This document shows positions 17,267 through 27,759 of a stretch of DNA of 64,000 bases, one piece after another. The position numbers and the translations under genes are program-made. The stretch lies in the NCBI GenBank assembly GCA_000263395.1, contig AJXE01000002.1:62001-126000 (forward strand), written 5' to 3'. Numbering within the stretch: the first letter of the stretch is position 1; each line of letters opens with the position of its first letter. This stretch comes from Stutzerimonas stutzeri TS44 (GTDB lineage Bacteria; Pseudomonadota; Gammaproteobacteria; Pseudomonadales; Pseudomonadaceae). The notes beneath the pieces are model-generated. The model had not been told where the DNA came from. It did no database searches and saw only the letters and a list, made by a program, of their open reading frames with translations.

Positions 17267-17724
17267 TCGACCACCTTCAGCAACATCTGGCCGCCGTGCA
17301 GCCGCACGCGACCGTCCGGCGTATCCACGGCGATGGCGCCGGGCGCCAGGCGGGCGATATCGCCGGCCAGCAGATTCAGCGTGCCGCGCTGCAGGCGCGC
17401 ATCGAGCCGCAGCTGATCCTCGGCCGGAGCGAAGCGGTAGTCGTGCAGCACCAGCTCGCTGTGCGGACCGAACGACAGCACGCTGCCATCGCTGAGGATC
17501 ACGCCCAGCGCGCCGCCCTCGCCGGTGCTCAGCGTCGCCCCGGGGATGATCGCCTGGCCGACCCGGGCCGCATTGGTATAGCCGCGGCTGCTGAGATAGG
17601 CCGCGCCCTCGACGCGGGCAACATGCCCGCTGGGTTCGGGTAGGTCGACTGCGGCGGCCGACGCCAGCCACAGGGCAGGCGACACGGCCAGCCAGCGCAA
17701 CAGATTCAGGTGCGGATCGTTCAT
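17263..17724 (-). CDS. Exported FecR-domain protein
   Basis: A 153-residue protein with a signal peptide in about residues 1-25 and a single FecR domain (GHVARVEGAAYLSSRG, GATLSTGEGGALGVILSDGSVLSFGPHSELVL, then NLLAGDIARL). Unlike classical FecR anti-sigma regulators it has no cytoplasmic N-terminal domain or internal membrane helix, and no ECF sigma factor or TonB receptor is nearby, so it belongs to the secreted FecR-domain proteins of unknown function. First gene of a two-gene operon with the OmpA-like lipoprotein. Confidence 0.8.
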   Translation of the reverse strand: MNDPHLNLLRWLAVSPALWLASAAAVDLPEPSGHVARVEGAAYLSSRGYTNAARVGQAIIPGATLSTGEGGALGVILSDGSVLSFGPHSELVLHDYRFAPAEDQLRLDARLQRGTLNLLAGDIARLAPGAIAVDTPDGRVRLHGGQMLLKVVE

Positions 17725-18144
17725 CGGGTTTCTCGAAATCGACGGTAGCGGAACGGCAATGATTAAGCCGAACCACTAAGGCAGTCGAAATCGGCAAAAG
17801 ATTCCGCAGCGCCGCGTGCAATCGCATAAAGGGAGAGGCATCGGGTCCGCATACGCTCCTTTTCCCCGCGCACGAAAGGGTTCCGTCGACGACCGGTCAT
17901 TCGTCGCAAACCTGCGGTCCGTTCGTCGCGTGAAGGTCCAGGCGTCCTCGCTTGCCGTATCCTCGCCGCTGGCGGTTGATTAAAAACCGACCAGCGGTCT
18001 GGCACAGAACAGCATCCATAAGCTAGCGACCGCACGCGCAGCCTTGCTGTGCGCCGGCGGGTTTCGCCCGCATCAGAAAACTGTGGTCTGCCTGTCGGGC
18101 AGTGTTTTTATCGACGCGTCGGGCCTGCCCCGATTGGATGTGAA
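17725..18144. other. Divergent intergenic region before the FtsH-like gene
   Basis: A 420-bp gap between the leftward fecR-domain gene and the rightward FtsH-like gene. It must carry both promoters, but no convincing -35/-10 pair was recognised. The right part contains two consecutive hairpins on the plus strand: GCGGG/CCCGC (about 18058-18072) and the terminator-like structure at 18088-18109. Several CGTCG motifs occur at about 17885-17935. No protein-coding gene is supported. Confidence 0.5.
18088..18109 (+). terminator. Terminator-like hairpin in the leader of the FtsH-like gene
   Basis: A 5-bp stem CTGCC / GGCAG with a 5-nt loop followed by TGTTTTT, ending about 35 nt before the ATG at 18145. 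There is no plus-strand gene upstream for it to terminate, so it might act as a leader attenuator or end a short untranslated RNA. The stem is short, so the call is tentative. Confidence 0.4.
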
Positions 18145-20112
<1,968 letters not shown>

Positions 20113-20155
20113 GGCCGGAACCGGAACAACTGGAAAAGCGCCGTACCGAACGCCG

Positions 20156-20773
20156 CTAGTCCAGCACCACCAGCCGATTGGGCAGCTCGTTACGCGCATG
20201 GGTGGCCGGTACATGCTGTGCCAGCAGCGCGCCGGCCGACTCGATGCAGCCGAGGAAGCCCTCGAGCACCCGGCCCTGCTTCACCCGTTCGGTGAAGGCG
20301 GCGACGATCGCCGCCCAGACGGCATTGTCGATGCGGCTGGCGATGCCGCGGTCGACGAGGATCTCCACATAGCGCTCCGCCTCGCTGACGAAGATCAGCA
20401 CGCCGGTATCGGCCTCGGTGTGATGCAGGTTCAGCTCGATGAACTGCCGCCGCGCCAGGTTGCAGGCCCGCCAGTTGCGTACCGCGCGCGGAATCAGCCG
20501 ACTGGTCAGCGCCGGCGCGCGGAACGCCACGGCCAGCACGAGGAACGTCGCCCATTGCGCCAGCAGCTGCTGCCAGGCATTCAGCCAGCCGCCGAAGAAC
20601 AGCAGCGCGCCGGGCAGCAGCAACGCAATCAGGCTGGCCCAGAGCAGCGGAATGTAGCGGTAGTCGTCGGCCTGCGCGGCCAGCACGGTCACCACCTCGG
20701 CATCGGTGTCGCGCTCGATGCGCTCGATTGCCGCGGCCACCTGTTGCAGCTCGCTCTCGCTCAGTAAGGTCAT
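20156..20773 (-). CDS. TPM-domain membrane protein
   Basis: A 205-residue protein of the TPM/YgcG-related family: a split TPM domain (LSESELQQVAAAIERIERDTDAEVVTVLA ... TGVLIFVSEAERYVEILVDRGIAS) with a hydrophobic insertion of two membrane segments at about 40-60 and 70-90. TPM domains occur in photosystem-repair and putative acid phosphatase proteins; function here is unknown. It is the third gene of a lemA-tpm-tpm set, 18 nt after the previous stop. Confidence 0.8.
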   Translation of the reverse strand: MTLLSESELQQVAAAIERIERDTDAEVVTVLAAQADDYRYIPLLWASLIALLLPGALLFFGGWLNAWQQLLAQWATFLVLAVAFRAPALTSRLIPRAVRNWRACNLARRQFIELNLHHTEADTGVLIFVSEAERYVEILVDRGIASRIDNAVWAAIVAAFTERVKQGRVLEGFLGCIESAGALLAQHVPATHARNELPNRLVVLD

Positions 20774-20791
20774 TGCGCGTCCATCGTTCGA

Positions 20792-21538
20792 TTACCAGCC
20801 ACCGGAGGCACCGCCGCCGCCGAAGCCGCCGCCTCCTCCGCCAAAGCCTCCACCGCCACCGAAGCCACCCCCGCCGCCGCGGCCCATACCGCCCAGCAAC
20901 GCGCCGAGCAGCAGCGCGCGGCGACCACCGCGCCCGCCACGACCGCCGCCAATGAGGAAGATCGCCACCAGCATCAGGAAGAAACCGAGAATGCCCAGGC
21001 CACCCGGCTCCTGCGAGCCCATCGGCAGCGCCGGGCGCAGCGCCGCGCTTTGCAGCGGATCGCCGCCGAGCACCTGGATCATCGCCTCGGCGCCCGCGCT
21101 GATGCCTCGGGCAAAATCGCCCTCGCGAAAAGCCGGCACGATGATGCCGTTGATGATCAGCGAAGACTGCGCGTCGGTCAGCCGCCCTTCCAGGCCGTAG
21201 CCGACCTCGATGCGCACGCGCCGCTCGTCGCGCGCCACGATCAGCAGCGCGCCGTTATCCTCGCCGCGCTGACCGATGCCCCAGGCGCGGCCCAGCGCCA
21301 CGCCGAATTCCTCGATGCTGCGGCCCTGCAGGTCGGGCACGGTCACGACCACCAGCTGCTCGGTGGTGGCCTGCTCATGCGCGGCGAGCATGCGTGTCAG
21401 GTGCGCCTCGGTCGCGGCGTCGAGCAGCTCGGCGCCATCCACCACCCGACCGCTCAGCGCCGGCAACGCCAGCTGCTGCGCGGCGACGCCCGCGGCCCAG
21501 AGCAGCAGGCCGAGCAGCAGAGCCGGCGCGAATCTCAC
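20792..21538 (-). CDS. TPM-domain protein, YgcG type, with glycine-rich tail
   Basis: A 248-residue exported membrane protein: signal peptide (about 1-20), TPM domain (GRVVDGAELLDAATEAHLTRMLAAHE ... RVRIEVGYGLEGRLTDAQSSLIIN), a membrane segment at about 180-197, then a C-terminal tail of about 40 residues made of GGGGFGGGG-type repeats. This is the normal design of YgcG-family proteins found beside LemA. The GTG start at 21538 overlaps the lemA stop (GTGA), showing coupling. Function is not established. Confidence 0.85.
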   Translation of the reverse strand: MRFAPALLLGLLLWAAGVAAQQLALPALSGRVVDGAELLDAATEAHLTRMLAAHEQATTEQLVVVTVPDLQGRSIEEFGVALGRAWGIGQRGEDNGALLIVARDERRVRIEVGYGLEGRLTDAQSSLIINGIIVPAFREGDFARGISAGAEAMIQVLGGDPLQSAALRPALPMGSQEPGGLGILGFFLMLVAIFLIGGGRGGRGGRRALLLGALLGGMGRGGGGGFGGGGGFGGGGGGFGGGGASGGW

Positions 21539-22158
21539 TGGAATTTCACTTGCGGCGCCTGCTCGGCGTTCTGGGCGGTGGCCTCGAAGGTCTCGCGGAT
21601 CGGCATGTCGCTGTACATCAGCGTGTGCCAGATGCGCCCGGGGAAGGTGCGAATCTCGGTGTTGTAGCGCTCCACCGCGGCGATGAAGTCACGCCGTGCC
21701 ACGGCGATGCGGTTCTCGGTGCCTTCGAGCTGCGACTGCAGGGCGAGAAAGTTCTGGTTGGATTTCAGCTCCGGATAGCGCTCGGACACCACCATCAGGC
21801 GGCTCAGCGCGCCGGTCAGCTGGTTCTGCGCCTGCTGGAACTGCTGCAGCTGCTCGGGGTTGTCCAGGGTGCTGGCGTCTACCTGAATCGAGGTGGCCTT
21901 GGCCCGCGCCTCGATCACCGCCGTCAGGGTTTCCTGCTCCTGGCGGGCGAAGCCCTTGACCGTTTCCACCAGGTTGGGGATCAGGTCGGCACGGCGCTGG
22001 TACTGGTTCTCCACCTGTGCCCAGGCGGATTTCACCTGCTCGTCGTACTGCGGAATGTTGTTGATGCCGCAGCCGCTGAGCAGCCCGGAGAAAAGAAACA
22101 CCACCAGCAGTTGCCAGGGAAAGCCAAAGCGCTGCGTCCGCATGATTCGCTCATCCAT
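21535..22158 (-). CDS. LemA family protein
   Basis: A 207-residue LemA-family protein with an N-terminal signal/lipobox-like segment (LLVVFLFSGLLSGC) and the conserved NNIPQYDEQVKSAWAQVENQYQRRADLIPNLV motif, followed by coiled-coil-rich helices. LemA proteins are periplasmic or membrane proteins of unclear function, usually encoded with TPM-domain proteins, as here. Start is ATG 22158; an ATG five codons later (22143) would also give a normal signal peptide. Confidence 0.88.
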   Translation of the reverse strand: MDERIMRTQRFGFPWQLLVVFLFSGLLSGCGINNIPQYDEQVKSAWAQVENQYQRRADLIPNLVETVKGFARQEQETLTAVIEARAKATSIQVDASTLDNPEQLQQFQQAQNQLTGALSRLMVVSERYPELKSNQNFLALQSQLEGTENRIAVARRDFIAAVERYNTEIRTFPGRIWHTLMYSDMPIRETFEATAQNAEQAPQVKFQ

Positions 22159-22231
22159 TCAGTTGCGAAGGTACTGAATAAGGATAGCCAAGCGCCGGCA
22201 GAGTTCAGCCGTGCCGCCCGCGCCTGCGACG

Positions 22232-23455
22232 CTAGATCACACCGGCATCGCGCAGGGCGCCGATCTGCGCGGGCTGTAGCCGCAGCAGACGTTCGAGCAG
22301 CGCCGCGCTGTGCTCACCGAGCAAGGGCGGCGGCCGGCGATAGCTGACCGGCGAGGCCGACAGCCGCAGCGGGCTGGCCACCTGCGGCACGTGGCTGGCC
22401 AGCGGATGCGGCATCTCGACTTTCAGCCCACGATGCTGCACTTGCGGGTCGGCGAACACCTGCGCCAGATCGTTGATCGGCCCGCAGGGCACGCCAGCCT
22501 GCTCCAGCGCGCTGACCCATTCGGCCGTGGTGCGGAACACCGTGGCCTGGCGGATCAGCGGAATCAGTTCGGCGCGATGGGCGACCCGCGCACGGTTGCT
22601 GGCAAAGCGCGGATCGTCCGCCCATTCCGGTCGCCCAGCCACCTCGCAGAACTTGCGGAACTGCCCGTCGTTGCCGACGGTGAGGATGAAATCGCCATCG
22701 GCGGTGGGGAAATCCTGATAGGGCACGATGTTCGGGTGGGCATTGCCCATGCGTTTTGGCGCCACGTCGGTGGTGAGGTAGTTCAGCGCTTGGTTGCCGA
22801 GGCAGGCGACCTGCACGTCGAGCAGCGCGGTGTCGACATGCTGGCCTTCGCCGGTCCGTTCGCGGTGCGCCAGCGCGGCGAGCACGCCGACGGTGGCGTA
22901 CAGGCCGGTGAGGATGTCGGTCAGCGCCACACCAACCTTGACCGGTCCGGCGCCCTCCTCCGCATCGCTGCGCCCGGTCAGGCTCATCAGCCCGCCGAGG
23001 CCCTGGATCATGAAGTCGTAGCCGGCACGCGCAGCGTAGGGGCCGTCCTGGCCGAAGCCGGTGATCGAGCAGTAGATCAGCCGCGGATTGATGGCGCTCA
23101 GGCTGGCGTAGTCCAGGCCGTAGGCGGCCAGCCCGCCGACCTTGAAGTTCTCCAGCAGCACGTCGCTCTGCATCACCAGCTCGCGGATGATGCGCTGGCC
23201 CTCGGGCTGGGTGAAATCCACGGTCAGCGATTGCTTGTTGCGGTTGGCCGACAGGTAGTAGGCGGCCTCCGAGGTGTTCTCGCCGTGCTGATCCTGAAGA
23301 TAGGGCGGGCCCCAGTGGCGGGTATCGTCACCGGTGCCCGGGCGTTCGACCTTGATCACCTCGGCGCCAAGATCACCGAGAATCTGCCCGCACCAGGGCC
23401 CGGCGAGCACGCGGGAGAGGTCGAGCACGCGCAGATGGGACAGAGCACCGAACAT
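22232..23455 (-). CDS. CaiB/BaiF-type CoA-transferase
   Basis: A 407-residue class III CoA-transferase. It begins MFGALSHLRVLDLSRVLAGPWCGQILGDLGAEVIKVERPGTGDD, typical for the family, and contains the GVALTDILTGLYA segment with the catalytic Asp. In pseudomonads a gene of this family accompanies gcdH, so transfer of CoA to glutarate in lysine/glutarate catabolism is the likely role (inference). It lies downstream of gcdH on the same strand, but an inverted repeat occupies the 107-nt gap. Confidence 0.88.
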   Translation of the reverse strand: MFGALSHLRVLDLSRVLAGPWCGQILGDLGAEVIKVERPGTGDDTRHWGPPYLQDQHGENTSEAAYYLSANRNKQSLTVDFTQPEGQRIIRELVMQSDVLLENFKVGGLAAYGLDYASLSAINPRLIYCSITGFGQDGPYAARAGYDFMIQGLGGLMSLTGRSDAEEGAGPVKVGVALTDILTGLYATVGVLAALAHRERTGEGQHVDTALLDVQVACLGNQALNYLTTDVAPKRMGNAHPNIVPYQDFPTADGDFILTVGNDGQFRKFCEVAGRPEWADDPRFASNRARVAHRAELIPLIRQATVFRTTAEWVSALEQAGVPCGPINDLAQVFADPQVQHRGLKVEMPHPLASHVPQVASPLRLSASPVSYRRPPPLLGEHSAALLERLLRLQPAQIGALRDAGVI

Positions 23456-23473
23456 CGTGGACTTCCTTCATGG

Positions 23474-23549
23474 GTAGGGTGGAAAACGCCCGCAGGTCTT
23501 TTCCACCGGTGGCTCACGGTGGAAAACACTGTGCGGTTTTCCACCCTAC
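23474..23549. repeat. Intergenic inverted repeat between gcdH and the CoA-transferase gene
   Basis: Outer arms GTAGGGTGGAAAAC (from 23474) and GTTTTCCACCCTAC (to 23549) are reverse complements, with internal repeats GGTGGAAAAC and TTTTCCACC. It can fold into a long hairpin and looks like a dispersed REP-like element. A shortened relative is present at 27211-27238. Confidence 0.75.
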
Positions 23550-23562
23550 GGTTTGCCGTGGC

Positions 23563-24744
23563 TCAGAAGAACGCCTGGATACCGGTCTGCGCGCGGCCGA
23601 GGATCAGCGCGTGCACGTCGTGGGTGCCCTCGTAGGTGTTCACCACCTCGAGGTTGACCAGGTGCCGGGCCACGCCGAACTCGTCGCTGATGCCGTTGCC
23701 GCCCAGCATGTCGCGGGCCAGGCGCGCCACGTCCAGCGCCTTGCCGCAGCTGTTGCGCTTCATGATCGAGGTGATCTCCACCGCCGCGCTGCCTTCGTCC
23801 TTCATCCGGCCGAGGCGCAGGCAGCCTTGCAGGGCCAGGGTGATCTCGGTCTGCATATCGGCGAGCTTCTTCTGGATCAGCTGATTGGCAGCCAGCGGGC
23901 GGCCGAACTGCTGACGGTCGAGCACGTACTGGCGCGCGGTGTGCCAGCAGAACTCGGCGGCGCCCAGGGCGCCCCAGCTGATGCCGTAGCGGGCACTGTT
24001 CAGGCAGGTAAACGGGCCTTTCAGCCCGCGCACGTCGGGGAAGGCGTTCTCTTCCGGGCAGAACACGTTGTCCATGACGATCTCGCCGGTAATTGAGGCG
24101 CGCAGGCCGACCTTGCCGTGGATCGCCGGCGCGGACAGCCCTTCCCAGCCCTTCTCCAGCACGAAGCCACGGATCTCGCCGGCGTCGTCCTTGGCCCAGA
24201 CCACGAAAACGTCGGCGATCGGGCTGTTGGTGATCCACATCTTGCTGCCGGACAGGCGATAGCCGCCGTCGACCTTCTTCGCCCGGGTGACCATCGAGCC
24301 CGGGTCGGAGCCGTGATTCGGTTCGGTCAGGCCGAAGCAGCCGATGTACTCGCCGCTCGCCAGCTTGGGCAGATACTTCTGCTTGGTCGCCTCGCTGCCG
24401 AACTCGTTGATCGGCACCATCACCAGGGATGACTGCACGCTCATCATCGAGCGGTAGCCGGAGTCGACGCGCTCGACTTCGCGGGCGATCAGGCCGTAGC
24501 ACACGTAGTTGAGGCCGCTGCCGCCGTAGGTCTCGGGAATGGTCGCGCCGAGCAGGCCGGTCTCGCCCATCTCGCGGAAGATCGCCGGATCGGTGTGTTC
24601 ATGGCGGAACGCTTCCAGCACGCGCGACGCCAGTTTGTCGGCGGCGAATTGCGCGGCGCTGTCACGCACCATGCGCTCTTCTTCGGTGAGCTGCTGGTCG
24701 AGCAGCAGCGGGTCGATCCAGTTGAAGCGTGCGGAGCCGGCCAT
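23563..24744 (-). CDS. gcdH: Glutaryl-CoA dehydrogenase
   Basis: A 393-residue FAD acyl-CoA dehydrogenase that oxidises and decarboxylates glutaryl-CoA to crotonyl-CoA in lysine, tryptophan and glutarate breakdown. Starts [28 protein letters not shown]; contains the FAD-binding [16 protein letters not shown] segment and the C-terminal [20 protein letters not shown], in which Glu is the catalytic base of glutaryl-CoA dehydrogenases. A divergently transcribed LysR gene and a downstream CoA-transferase complete the expected gcd cluster. Confidence 0.93.
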   Translation of the reverse strand: MAGSARFNWIDPLLLDQQLTEEERMVRDSAAQFAADKLASRVLEAFRHEHTDPAIFREMGETGLLGATIPETYGGSGLNYVCYGLIAREVERVDSGYRSMMSVQSSLVMVPINEFGSEATKQKYLPKLASGEYIGCFGLTEPNHGSDPGSMVTRAKKVDGGYRLSGSKMWITNSPIADVFVVWAKDDAGEIRGFVLEKGWEGLSAPAIHGKVGLRASITGEIVMDNVFCPEENAFPDVRGLKGPFTCLNSARYGISWGALGAAEFCWHTARQYVLDRQQFGRPLAANQLIQKKLADMQTEITLALQGCLRLGRMKDEGSAAVEITSIMKRNSCGKALDVARLARDMLGGNGISDEFGVARHLVNLEVVNTYEGTHDVHALILGRAQTGIQAFF

Positions 24745-24823
24745 CGTTCTTCCTCTTGTGCGGTCGTGCGGATTCGGATGAGTCGATGCTAGGAAGCATC
24801 CCGCGCCGCTGCAAACGAGAAAT

Positions 24824-24841
24824 TCGCACCCATCTGTGCGA
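24824..24841. promoter_or_regulatory. Putative LysR operator in the gcdH/regulator divergent promoter
   Basis: A dyad TCGCAC-N6-GTGCGA, extended by AAAT/TTT flanks, lies in the 160-bp gap between gcdH and the LysR gene. The spacing and position suit a LysR-type binding site. Assignment is by symmetry and place only. Confidence 0.55.
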
Positions 24842-24904
24842 TTTGCTCACAACTGGATAAGGTAGACGGACTTTTCTGATCGACTTGAGTGAGCCACCCG
24901 CACG

Positions 24905-25813
24905 ATGCGCCGGAAGATCCCCAGCACTGCTGCCTTGATCGCCTTCGAGGCGGCCGCGCGGCACGAGAGCTTTACCCGCGCCGCCGAGGAACTGGCGCTG
25001 ACCCAGGGCGCCGTCTGCCGGCAGATCGGCGGGCTGGAGGAATTCCTCGGCCTAGAACTGTTCCGTCGCTCGCGACGCGGCGTGAAGCTGACCGAGGCGG
25101 GGCTGTCCTACGCCCGACGCATCGCCGCGCAGCTGGATGCGGTGGAGCGCGACACCCTCTCGGTGATGGGCCAGCAGGGTACGCAGAGTCTGGAACTGGC
25201 ACTGGTGCCGACTTTCGGCACCCAGTGGCTGCTGCCGCGCTTGCCGCGCTTCCAGGCGCTGCACCCGCAGATCACCGTCAACCTGACCAATCGCACCCGC
25301 CCGTTCCTGTTCGCCGATACCGATTTCGACGCCGCGATCTATTTCGGCGACGGCGACTGGTCCGGTACCGAGGCGCACTACCTGATGCCCGAGGACCTGC
25401 AGCCGGTGTGCAGTCCGGCGCTGTTGCCTGGCGGCCAGCCGCTGGATGCCGAACGCCTGGCGACAATGCCGCTGCTGCAGCAGACCACGCGGCCTTATGC
25501 GTGGCGGCAGTGGTTCGATTCGCTGGGGCTCAAGGTCGCCCGCGACATGACCGGCCCGCGGCTGGAGCTGTTTTCCATGCTGGCGCAGGCGGCGGAGCAT
25601 GGCATGGGGGTGGCGCTGATTCCGCCGTTCCTGATCCAGCGCGAGCTGGCCGAGGGGCGGTTGGTGCCGGCGCATCCGCATCCCTATCGCAGCGAGGCGC
25701 GGGCGTATTACCTGATGATTCCGGAGCGCAAGGTGGAGTCGGCGGGGTTGGTGGCGTTTCGCGATTGGCTGAAGGATGAAGCGAGGGTTTGGCGGGAGGG
25801 GGCAGACTCCTAG
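24905..25813 (+). CDS. LysR-type regulator of glutarate metabolism (GcdR-like)
   Basis: A 302-residue LysR-family regulator with the N-terminal winged helix-turn-helix (LIAFEAAARHESFTRAAEELALTQGAVCRQIGGLEEFLGLELFRR) at about 8-60 and a C-terminal effector-binding domain of the GcvA-like type. Its divergent position next to gcdH suggests it controls gcdH and the CoA-transferase, probably in response to glutarate (inference). ATG 24905. Confidence 0.88.
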   Translation: MRRKIPSTAALIAFEAAARHESFTRAAEELALTQGAVCRQIGGLEEFLGLELFRRSRRGVKLTEAGLSYARRIAAQLDAVERDTLSVMGQQGTQSLELALVPTFGTQWLLPRLPRFQALHPQITVNLTNRTRPFLFADTDFDAAIYFGDGDWSGTEAHYLMPEDLQPVCSPALLPGGQPLDAERLATMPLLQQTTRPYAWRQWFDSLGLKVARDMTGPRLELFSMLAQAAEHGMGVALIPPFLIQRELAEGRLVPAHPHPYRSEARAYYLMIPERKVESAGLVAFRDWLKDEARVWREGADS

Positions 25814-25865
25814 GGGGACTCACTGCACCAAGAGAATCAGGCAGCTAACCTGTGCAGGCAGCCGC

Positions 25866-27032
25866 TTATGGCCGTGCGGCTACGACAGGCTCAGGAATAA
25901 AGCCTTCGGCCGTCAACGTGCGAATGACGCCCCGGAGCAGGTAGCTGTTCGTGAAGCCCAGTGTGTACTGACGGGAGTTGGGCTGAATCGGGACCAGCAT
26001 TCGTCTGTCCACCAGTTTCTTGATTTGATAGGTCCGCTGCGGCCCCTTCAGGTCCGGCATCGCATCCGCCAGGTCTCCAGACTTCGCCACACCGCTGTCG
26101 GTGTCCAGAAGCCGACGAAGAATTGAGTGCTCCTGGCCGGTGATGTGCTCTCTCTCACGGGAGAAGGCGAGTGCCGGCTGCAGGATTCTGGCTTTAAGGT
26201 AGCCATAGTCACACAGCCGATCGAGCTTGCTCAGCTCCGTGAGGATGCCCTGGAGTACGTAGATACACCACCGCTCCAGGCCTTGCTGTGTACCGCGATC
26301 AGCCTCGCCCAGCATCTCGTAGTAACGCTCACGATCATTGCAGAACACTGCAGTGGAGTTCAGCAGTCGACCGCCGGCGGAGACATCGAATCCGTACTTG
26401 ATGAGCATCAGGTACGTCAACAAGCGAACCACCCGCCCGTTGCCATTGGTGAACGGGTGAATCCATCCGAAACGGTGGTGCGCGAGCGCCACTTTCATAA
26501 GGTGGTACTTCTGCGGATCGTGCGCATTGATGAACGCCACCAACTCATCCATGTACCCACCAACTTGCACGGCGTCCGGCGGCAGGTGCTCCGATTGCGC
26601 AATGCGAACCTGGGTCGTCCTGAGCTGACCGGGAGTCCGATCTCCCTCTCTGTCGAGACCCCCTACAGTAATGGCGTGCAATTCTCGAATGAGATGGAGG
26701 CTGACGTCGTCTCCTTCCTTGAAATGCTGCTCGATGAAGGTCATAGCCCTCTCGATGTTGGAGATTTCGCGCAGTTGATCGGTAGCCGTGTCATCTCCCT
26801 CCATCTTGCTTTCCACGTAATCCGCGAGGGTTGTGTGGTTGCCCTCAATGCGGGCAGATCCCAGGCTTTCCAGAATGTGGAAAACGTTCTTGAGCTGGAA
26901 GAAAAGGCTCGCTGGAGTCGTACCCGCCAGCCTGTAGCGGCGTAGGTGCTCCAGCTCATTCAAGACATCGACAAGGGGTGAGTCGAAGGCTGGATTGAGG
27001 AGGGCCAAATCGTGATGAGTGAAATTCGGCAT
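25866..27032 (-). CDS. Fic-domain protein (class II AMPylator type)
   Basis: A 388-residue Fic protein. The catalytic motif HPFTNGNGR (His 192) is intact, and an inhibitory helix SARIEGN (Glu 63) lies before the Fic core, which defines class II self-inhibited enzymes. After the Fic core comes a winged-helix-like region (about 290-370) probably used for DNA or protein binding. Such proteins usually transfer AMP to protein targets; no target or toxin partner gene is seen. ATG 27032 is chosen because GTGGAG lies upstream; a TTG at 27056 is less likely. Its GC content is visibly lower than that of its neighbours, suggesting acquisition by transfer. Confidence 0.9.
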   Translation of the reverse strand: MPNFTHHDLALLNPAFDSPLVDVLNELEHLRRYRLAGTTPASLFFQLKNVFHILESLGSARIEGNHTTLADYVESKMEGDDTATDQLREISNIERAMTFIEQHFKEGDDVSLHLIRELHAITVGGLDREGDRTPGQLRTTQVRIAQSEHLPPDAVQVGGYMDELVAFINAHDPQKYHLMKVALAHHRFGWIHPFTNGNGRVVRLLTYLMLIKYGFDVSAGGRLLNSTAVFCNDRERYYEMLGEADRGTQQGLERWCIYVLQGILTELSKLDRLCDYGYLKARILQPALAFSREREHITGQEHSILRRLLDTDSGVAKSGDLADAMPDLKGPQRTYQIKKLVDRRMLVPIQPNSRQYTLGFTNSYLLRGVIRTLTAEGFIPEPVVAARP

Positions 27033-27149
27033 GTTGAAAATCTCCACCCCACCCAATAGTTAAGTCGACACCATGCCATGCCAACCCGCAAAAATACTAG
27101 GCCAGACCAAAATTCAACCCATACAACAAGTCAACTCATGCATTCAGTC

Positions 27150-27165
27150 AACTTAAATTTGAGTT
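27150..27165. promoter_or_regulatory. Near-perfect palindrome upstream of the Fic gene
   Basis: AACTTAAATTTGAGTT is a 16-bp palindrome with one mismatched pair, in an AT-rich stretch about 120 bp upstream of the Fic gene. The same stretch contains several GTCAAC/GTCAAA motifs (about 27065-27177). It could be an operator, perhaps for the winged-helix part of the Fic protein. Purely sequence-based. Confidence 0.35.
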
Positions 27166-27210
27166 ACGACCAAGTCAAAGCTGATCCGCTCAGACCCGGA
27201 CGCCCAACGA

Positions 27211-27238
27211 GGTGGAAAGCGCTGCGCGGTTTTCCACC
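27211..27238. repeat. Short inverted repeat related to the 23.5-kb element
   Basis: GGTGGAAAGCG ... GCGGTTTTCCACC forms a hairpin that matches the right part of the element at 23474-23549, including the GTGCGGTTTTCCACCC-like sequence. It separates the lower-GC Fic region from the SCP2-like gene. Confidence 0.6.
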
Positions 27239-27279
27239 CGACGGTTCTTGGCCAGACACGAGAAGGTGACGCGACAGGG

Positions 27280-27654
27280 TCACTTCTTCTTGCGAGGCTT
27301 CAGGTATTTGGTCAGCCCCTGAAACCACATCACCAGCGCCGGATTGCCCTGAATCTGAATGTTCTTGTCCTGAATCCCCTGCATGAACGCCAGCTGCTTG
27401 TTCTTCGCCGTCATCGTCTCGAACCCATAGACCGCATCCCTGAAGCCCAGCGAAAACGCCGGCTCGCTCGCCGGGCCGCTTTTGCTGGTGACGCGCTGGT
27501 CGCGCACGACGAAATGCCGCGCCACCTTGCCGTCGAGGGTATGCAGCTGGAAGGTCAGGTCCTTGTCGCCCAGCTGCTGCTGGAACTCGGGGTTGGTACG
27601 GCTGGCCTTAGCCATCAGGCGGCCCAGCATCCAAAGCAGGAAACGGAATTTCAT
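27280..27654 (-). CDS. Small SCP2 sterol-binding-like protein
   Basis: A 124-residue basic protein starting MKFRFLLWMLGRLMAKASRTNP and ending in a Lys/Arg tail. The middle (LTFQLHTLDGKVARHFVVRDQRVTSK ... FSLGFRDAVYGFETM ... GNPALVMWFQGLTKY) resembles the SCP2 lipid-binding fold, with a QIQGNPALVMWF segment typical of such domains. The role is unknown; the family is common in pseudomonads next to HU and rubredoxin genes. Confidence 0.7.
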   Translation of the reverse strand: MKFRFLLWMLGRLMAKASRTNPEFQQQLGDKDLTFQLHTLDGKVARHFVVRDQRVTSKSGPASEPAFSLGFRDAVYGFETMTAKNKQLAFMQGIQDKNIQIQGNPALVMWFQGLTKYLKPRKKK

Positions 27655-27759
27655 GGTGACGTCCGACCGATACGAGGAAAAGGCCGCATTGTAGAGGCTG
27701 GATCAGCGGGTGAAAGTGCGGGTACGGCGGGGTCGGTGGCCGACCGGGCGGTCAGGGAG

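Noticed and set aside
17982-18010. Possible sigma-54 promoter (TGGCAC ... GCA) before the FtsH-like gene
   Set aside because: The spacing between the GG and GC elements is one base short.
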